64,000 nucleotides of DNA from Halobaculum limi. Its GTDB lineage: Archaea > Halobacteriota > Halobacteria > Halobacteriales > Haloferacaceae. Positions 60,732 to 64,000 of this stretch are shown piece by piece. Under the pieces are notes generated by a model. The model did no database searches, had not been told where the DNA came from, and saw only the letters and a list, made by a program, of their open reading frames with translations. A program made the translations under genes and the position numbers. The DNA is taken from positions 2,604,001-2,668,000 of the forward strand of contig NZ_CP120468.1 of NCBI RefSeq assembly GCF_029490015.1, read 5' to 3'. Numbering within the stretch: the first letter of the stretch is position 1; each line of letters opens with the position of its first letter.

Positions 60732-61514
60732 TCACGTCCCGTCGTCGTCGGCCATCTCTGTGTCTGTCGTCGACGATCGCTCCCCGTCGACCGGGTCGCT
60801 CGGCGGGTCGGCAGCGACGTGTTCGAGACCCTCCTGAGCCAACAGGTCACGAGCGCGGTCGGTCACCGACGGCGCGAGCAACACGCCGCGAACGGTCGTC
60901 CCGTCGGGCTCCTCGCGTTCGATCGCAGCGACGTAGCGGGCGAGTTGCCCCACCGCGTCGGGGCCGACGCGCCTGCGCTTCAGTTCGACGACGACCGGGC
61001 GACCCTCGTCGTCGCGGCCAAACACGTCGATTGGGCCGGCCTCCGACTCGCGTTCGGTCGCCAACGGCTCGAACCCCGGTTCGACGACCGCGGGGTCCGC
61101 GAGGACCCGGTCTTTCAGGTCGGCCTCGCTGCCGACCACCGCGACGTCGCGCCCGCCGGTGACACCGTAGGCGGCGAACTGTTCGACCTCGGAGAAGCGC
61201 ACGTCGAGCGTCTCCGCGGGCGAGGTGCGCACGCTTCGGATCCGGAGACGCCCGTCGCGGACGGCCGCGCGGTGTTCACACCCCGGTGGCTGCCAGTTCA
61301 CCGGCGTCCGTCCCTCGTCGGTGTGGACGAGCGCCGATCCGTCCGGCTTCAACACCACCAGTCGCGCGCCGGGGCTGAGCGACGAGGCCGCCCGACCGTC
61401 GTACTCGACCGTACAGGTGCCGAACACGGTGACGAGGTCGCCTCGCTCGAACGCCGCCTCCAGTTCCCACAGCGCCTCGCGGTGTGCGGGTCGATGGAGC
61501 GTCGTCGCGGTCAC
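60732..61514 (-). CDS. nucS: Endonuclease NucS/EndoMS
   Basis: NucS/EndoMS is a RecB-like nuclease that cuts branched DNA and, in several archaea and actinobacteria, mismatch-containing DNA. In the 260-aa protein the N-terminal DNA-binding domain is about 1-120 (GDLVTVFGTCTVEYDGRAAS, HTDEGRTPVNWQPPGCEH). The nuclease domain has EAGPIDVFGRDDEGRPVVVE and LKRRRVG, giving the D163 and E177-x-K179 catalytic residues, then QLARYVAAIEREE. The C-terminal tail is acidic. GTG 61514 is chosen because a GGAGG lies about 8 nt upstream and a TATA-like GCTTATTCG (61562-61570) fits a leader of about 25 nt. Confidence 0.94.
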   Translation of the reverse strand: MTATTLHRPAHREALWELEAAFERGDLVTVFGTCTVEYDGRAASSLSPGARLVVLKPDGSALVHTDEGRTPVNWQPPGCEHRAAVRDGRLRIRSVRTSPAETLDVRFSEVEQFAAYGVTGGRDVAVVGSEADLKDRVLADPAVVEPGFEPLATERESEAGPIDVFGRDDEGRPVVVELKRRRVGPDAVGQLARYVAAIEREEPDGTTVRGVLLAPSVTDRARDLLAQEGLEHVAADPPSDPVDGERSSTTDTEMADDDGT

Positions 61515-61659
61515 GGGTGTCGCCTCCGGTGCCGAGTCACAGCAGAAGGGTCGGTGGCGACGCGAATAAGCGCCGCGGCGACGCGGTGGCGTGTAGGGAG
61601 CCATCGCTGGCGCTCGCGAGCGACCGCCCGCCGGAATCGACGGGGCAGCGGCTCGTCGG

Positions 61660-61680
61660 TGTGAAAAACGGTGAAAACTG
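61660..61680 (-). terminator. Oligo-T terminator after the cold-shock gene
   Basis: On the minus strand TTTT (61674-61677) and TTTTT (61664-61668) tracts follow the cspA stop by 34-48 nt. Archaeal RNA polymerase terminates at such T-runs. Confidence 0.5.
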
Positions 61681-61711
61681 CGGTTCGGTCTGCGACCGTG
61701 TCGTCGGAACC

Positions 61712-61906
61712 TTACAGGCGCTGCAGGTTCTTCGCGCGGGGGCCTTTCTCGGCCTCCTCGATGTCGAACTCGACCTCCTGACCCTCTTCGAGGTCGGGGC
61801 CGCCAACGTCCTCCATGTGGAAGAAGACGTCCTCGTCCGCGTCGTCAGTCTCGATGAAACCGTAGCCGCCAGTGTCGTTGAAGAAGTCGACCTTCCCTTT
61901 CGCCAT
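61712..61906 (-). CDS. cspA: Cold-shock domain protein CspA
   Basis: A 64-aa single cold-shock domain, MAKGKVDFFNDTGGYGFIET with RNP1-like KGKVDFFNDTGGYGFI and RNP2-like DVFFHMEDV. It binds RNA or ssDNA as a chaperone. Compared with bacterial CspA it is acidic (DDADEDVFFH, LEEGQEVEFDIEEAEKG). The start at 61906 follows a TATA-like box by about 28 nt, and the longer in-frame version to 62047 is rejected. A clear T-tract terminator lies downstream. Confidence 0.97.
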   Translation of the reverse strand: MAKGKVDFFNDTGGYGFIETDDADEDVFFHMEDVGGPDLEEGQEVEFDIEEAEKGPRAKNLQRL

Positions 61907-61929
61907 ACACCCACCGAGCGGAGGACGAC

Positions 61930-61939
61930 GGATAACCCT
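61930..61939 (-). promoter_or_regulatory. TATA-like box of cspA
   Basis: Minus strand AGGGTTATCC is centred about 28 nt before the cspA ATG, indicating a leaderless transcript. Confidence 0.55.
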
Positions 61940-62043
61940 TCCGAGTCGGGACTCTGCGTGTGAACGATCCACGCAACGCCGAAGGAACAGCCACGCTGGC
62001 CCGTGAATCCGCCGATCTTGCGGGATCAGTTGCCTGCCACAGG

Positions 62044-62358
62044 TCACTCAACGACGACGTGTTCTTCTTGGACGACACGTTCGGCAGCGTCCATATCGGC
62101 GAATTCGGCGGCATCGGCCGTCACCTCGCGCCCCAACTCCGACTCGAACGCCTCGGACATCGTCTCGCCGTCGGGAAAGTGCAGTTCCGCGATGGCGTCG
62201 TACGACGCCGACGCCGGGTCTGCGGGGAACGATACGGTGTACCGCTCAAGTCCCGGCAGGTCGGCCGCGAGCGGCGCGTGTTCGGACAGGTAGTACGTCT
62301 TGAACTCCTCGAACGAGGTGCCTTCCGCACGCCGAAGCGTGATCGCGAGTTTCGTCAT
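62044..62358 (-). CDS. EthD-like dimeric alpha/beta barrel protein
   Basis: This 104-aa protein starts MTKLAITLRRAEGTSFEEFK. It has the ferredoxin-like pattern of the EthD family (YYLSEHAPLAADLPGLERYT, YDAIAELHFPDGETMSEAFE, SELGREVTADAAEFADMDAA). EthD and related small proteins act as accessory or ring-modifying enzymes in degradation pathways; the role here is unknown. The His in EHAPLA is the usual conserved residue. Its promoter (GATAAGCG at 62387-62394 in plus orientation) is about 32 nt upstream. It is divergent from the polysaccharide deacetylase. Confidence 0.85.
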   Translation of the reverse strand: MTKLAITLRRAEGTSFEEFKTYYLSEHAPLAADLPGLERYTVSFPADPASASYDAIAELHFPDGETMSEAFESELGREVTADAAEFADMDAAERVVQEEHVVVE

Positions 62359-62386
62359 CGGAGTCGGATGCTTCCCCGACTGGCGT

Positions 62387-62394
62387 GATAAGCG
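62387..62394 (-). promoter_or_regulatory. TATA-like box of the EthD-like gene
   Basis: Minus strand CGCTTATC, centred about 32 nt before the ATG at 62358. Confidence 0.45.
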
Positions 62395-62586
62395 TTCGTG
62401 CGATCCATCCCGAATCCGTCGATCTCGCTCCTGTTTGGACGGTGCAGTAGTACGTTCGTACTGTCCCGAGACGCCTCGAACGCGGTGACTACTCCAGTGG
62501 CCCGGGCGTCGCGTCGTGGCTCGACAGTCACTGAACGTCGGTATGCACTGTATACTAATCAGACACTTTGCTGTACGACTGGTAAC

Positions 62587-63594
62587 TTGAACCTCAGTTC
62601 GCTACGCGGCTCCCCCGAGTCACAGGCACACAACGGCGAGACGGCACCACAGGACGAGGCGGGCACGCTGACCATCAGTATGGAAGTCGAGTTGGGGTGG
62701 GGCGTCCACGACCAGGGGACGTACGCGCACCTGTCGCGCGACGGCGTCGCCGAGCGACAGTATCTCGACACACTCCTCGCGAAAGCCGACCAGTGCGGCG
62801 TGCCCATCACGTTCGACATCGTCGGCCATCTCCTCCTCGAGGAGTGTGACGGCTTCCACCCGGGGCCGTACGCCGATGGCTGGTTCGACGCCGACCCCGG
62901 GACCGACTTCTCACGTCACCCCTTGTTCTACGCGCCCGACGCCGCGGAGGCTATTCTCGACACCGAGGTGGGCCACGAACTGTGCACGCACACGTTCTCA
63001 CACGTCCTGTGCGGGCAGGTTCCCCGACCGGTCGTCGACGAGGAACTCGCCACGTCGCTCGCGCTTCACGAGGAGTTGGGCGTCACCGTCCGCTCGATCG
63101 TCCCGCCGCGCCACTCGCGCCCACCGAACGACCTCCTCGCGGACCACGGCATCAACGTCGCACGCTACGCGATTCCGACGAGCGGACACGGTCGACTCCG
63201 CCGCTTCCGTGAACTCACCGTCGGGCCACATCCGCTGTGGCATCCCCGCGTCGTCGACGACGTCGTCGAGACGTACTGTACGACGTATCCGTCGCTGACG
63301 GCGTCGTCGCTCCCGTCGGGACAGTCGGCGACGCCACGGCTGTTCCGTCCGCTTCCCCTCGAAATCAGGAAGAAGATTCACCTCAACTACCTCCAGCGAA
63401 GCACCGAGCGTGCGATTCGCACCGGCGTTCCGCTCCACCTCTGGTGTCACCTCTACGACCTCAGTAACGAACACCAGTGGGACGTGCTCTCGGAGTACTT
63501 CGAGTACCTCGCGACGGTTCCCGAGGAAGACCTCCAGATTCGGACGATGGAGTCGCTCGCGACCGAACCACTCCAGGCCCTCACGAACGGATGA
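62587..63594 (+). CDS. Polysaccharide deacetylase family protein (NodB-like fold)
   Basis: The protein has the start of a NodB homology domain, GTLTISMEVELGWGVHDQGT, in which the usual Asp-Asp metal pair is replaced by Glu residues. ITFDIVGHLLLEECDGFHPG, the metal-binding-like VGHELCTHTFSHVLC (H-x3-H pattern) and LHEELGVTVRSIVPPRHSRP follow. The last about 120 residues contain PLHLWCHLYDLSNEHQWDVL. It probably hydrolyses an N- or O-acyl group of a surface sugar. The start is uncertain: TTG 62587 (335 aa) follows a TATA-like TATACTA (62551-62557) by about 33 nt. GTG 62398 and ATG 62680 are alternatives. The next gene overlaps its stop by ATGA. Confidence 0.78.
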   Translation: MNLSSLRGSPESQAHNGETAPQDEAGTLTISMEVELGWGVHDQGTYAHLSRDGVAERQYLDTLLAKADQCGVPITFDIVGHLLLEECDGFHPGPYADGWFDADPGTDFSRHPLFYAPDAAEAILDTEVGHELCTHTFSHVLCGQVPRPVVDEELATSLALHEELGVTVRSIVPPRHSRPPNDLLADHGINVARYAIPTSGHGRLRRFRELTVGPHPLWHPRVVDDVVETYCTTYPSLTASSLPSGQSATPRLFRPLPLEIRKKIHLNYLQRSTERAIRTGVPLHLWCHLYDLSNEHQWDVLSEYFEYLATVPEEDLQIRTMESLATEPLQALTNG

Positions 63595-64000
63595 AGGTGT
63601 GTCTCCTCGTCGACGGGGACACGATCAGTGAGTGGCAGGCGAACGCCCTCAGACACCTCCTCGACAACACCAATTCGGAGGTGACAGCGCTCGTGTACGA
63701 CGAACACGAGCGTTCGCGGACGTACGCCGAGACGCTGAAGCGGGCACTCAAACTCCGAGAGTGGGCGCCCATCGCCGTCCTCAACAGGACCGTCGCCGGA
63801 CCGATTCCGCACCACGACCCGGTGCCGCTGTCGAATCTCATCGAGATGGACGCGGTCGAACACCATCACGTCGACCCGAAGATCATCGACGGGTGGAAAC
63901 AAGAGATACCGGAGGACGTGGCTGCTGCTGTCGGTGCGAGCGCGGACATCGGGATCCGGTTCGGCTTCGGCTTCATCGTCGGACCGATACTCTCGGCGTT
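63591..64000 (+). CDS. Formyltransferase-like protein (5' part; continues beyond the window)
   Basis: An open frame of 136 codons runs to the window edge: MKVCLLVDGDTISEWQANAL, then VTALVYDEHERSRTYAETL and ADIGIRFGFGFIVGPILS. The Rossmann-like first strand and the late FGFGFIVGPIL segment recall methionyl-tRNA or sugar formyltransferase-like proteins, but no catalytic Asn-His-Asp can be seen because the gene is cut. The ATG overlaps the TGA of the deacetylase gene (ATGA), so both probably act on the same glycan. The identity is tentative. Confidence 0.55.
   Translation, partial: MKVCLLVDGDTISEWQANALRHLLDNTNSEVTALVYDEHERSRTYAETLKRALKLREWAPIAVLNRTVAGPIPHHDPVPLSNLIEMDAVEHHHVDPKIIDGWKQEIPEDVAAAVGASADIGIRFGFGFIVGPILSA

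Overview
The window is a GC-rich chromosomal stretch from a haloarchaeon (class Halobacteria). The evidence is strong Asp/Glu enrichment of almost every product, archaeal-type information-processing genes (PolB, archaeal DnaG, RPA, aIF2-alpha, Nop10, L44e, S27e, L10e, Mre11-Rad50, NucS), an AglD-like glycosyltransferase, and many genes whose TATA-like box lies 25-30 nt before the start codon, as expected for leaderless transcripts. I would guess an order close to Haloferacales, but the window does not settle this. Coding density is high. No rRNA, tRNA, insertion sequence, prophage or CRISPR array was recognised, and no gene-free stretch exceeds 300 bp (the largest are 35527-35814 and 14823-15108).

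Layout: 1-6476 (minus) holds sufC-sufB-sufD (SufD is cut by the left edge) and DNA polymerase B. 6715-7930 has three small haloarchaeal genes, the last a winged-helix protein facing rad50. 7973-12311 (minus) is a coupled cluster: an unknown 137-aa gene, mre11, rad50. 12362-15387 has a DUF84 NTPase, an AglD-like glycosyltransferase/flippase-fold protein and a DUF7123-like winged-helix protein. 15480-20263 carries pyruvate kinase, a small membrane protein, NfeD, an SPFH/stomatin protein and a regulator with a Tat-like N-terminus. 20305-21686 is an overlapping pair: isochorismatase-fold hydrolase plus YqcI/YcgG protein. 21899-26130 has dnaG, gpmI and a DUF373 protein; 26241-27617 a geranylgeranyl reductase. 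27769-30253 is the archaeal translation cluster L44e-S27e-aIF2-alpha-Nop10-PAC2. An aldo/keto reductase, a membrane protein, a second DUF373 protein, SppA and a large coiled-coil protein follow. 35815-39712 (minus) is the RPA operon (RPA, RPA-associated protein, phosphoesterase). 39883-49871 mixes redox and envelope genes (DsbA-like lipoprotein and CxxC membrane partner, tandem ferritin-like lipoprotein, LiaF-like protein), mutS, a FrnE-like protein and a regulator.

49874-59931 is a lipid/organic-acid catabolic block: VOC protein, SDR, two acyl-CoA dehydrogenases, two alpha/beta hydrolases, an APH-fold kinase, an MFS transporter, and a DUF35-thiolase pair. One dehydrogenase and the divergent kinase look like the two halves of ACAD10/11, so this block is my best candidate for a little-described archaeal pathway (phosphorylation of a hydroxyacyl-CoA followed by elimination). 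The end of the window has L10e, NucS, a cold-shock protein, an EthD-like protein, and the start of a polysaccharide-deacetylase/formyltransferase-like locus.

Many starts were chosen as the first codon about 25-30 nt after a TATA-like box, often GTG, and so differ from the longest possible reading frame. Functional names rest on motif recognition by eye, not on database searches.
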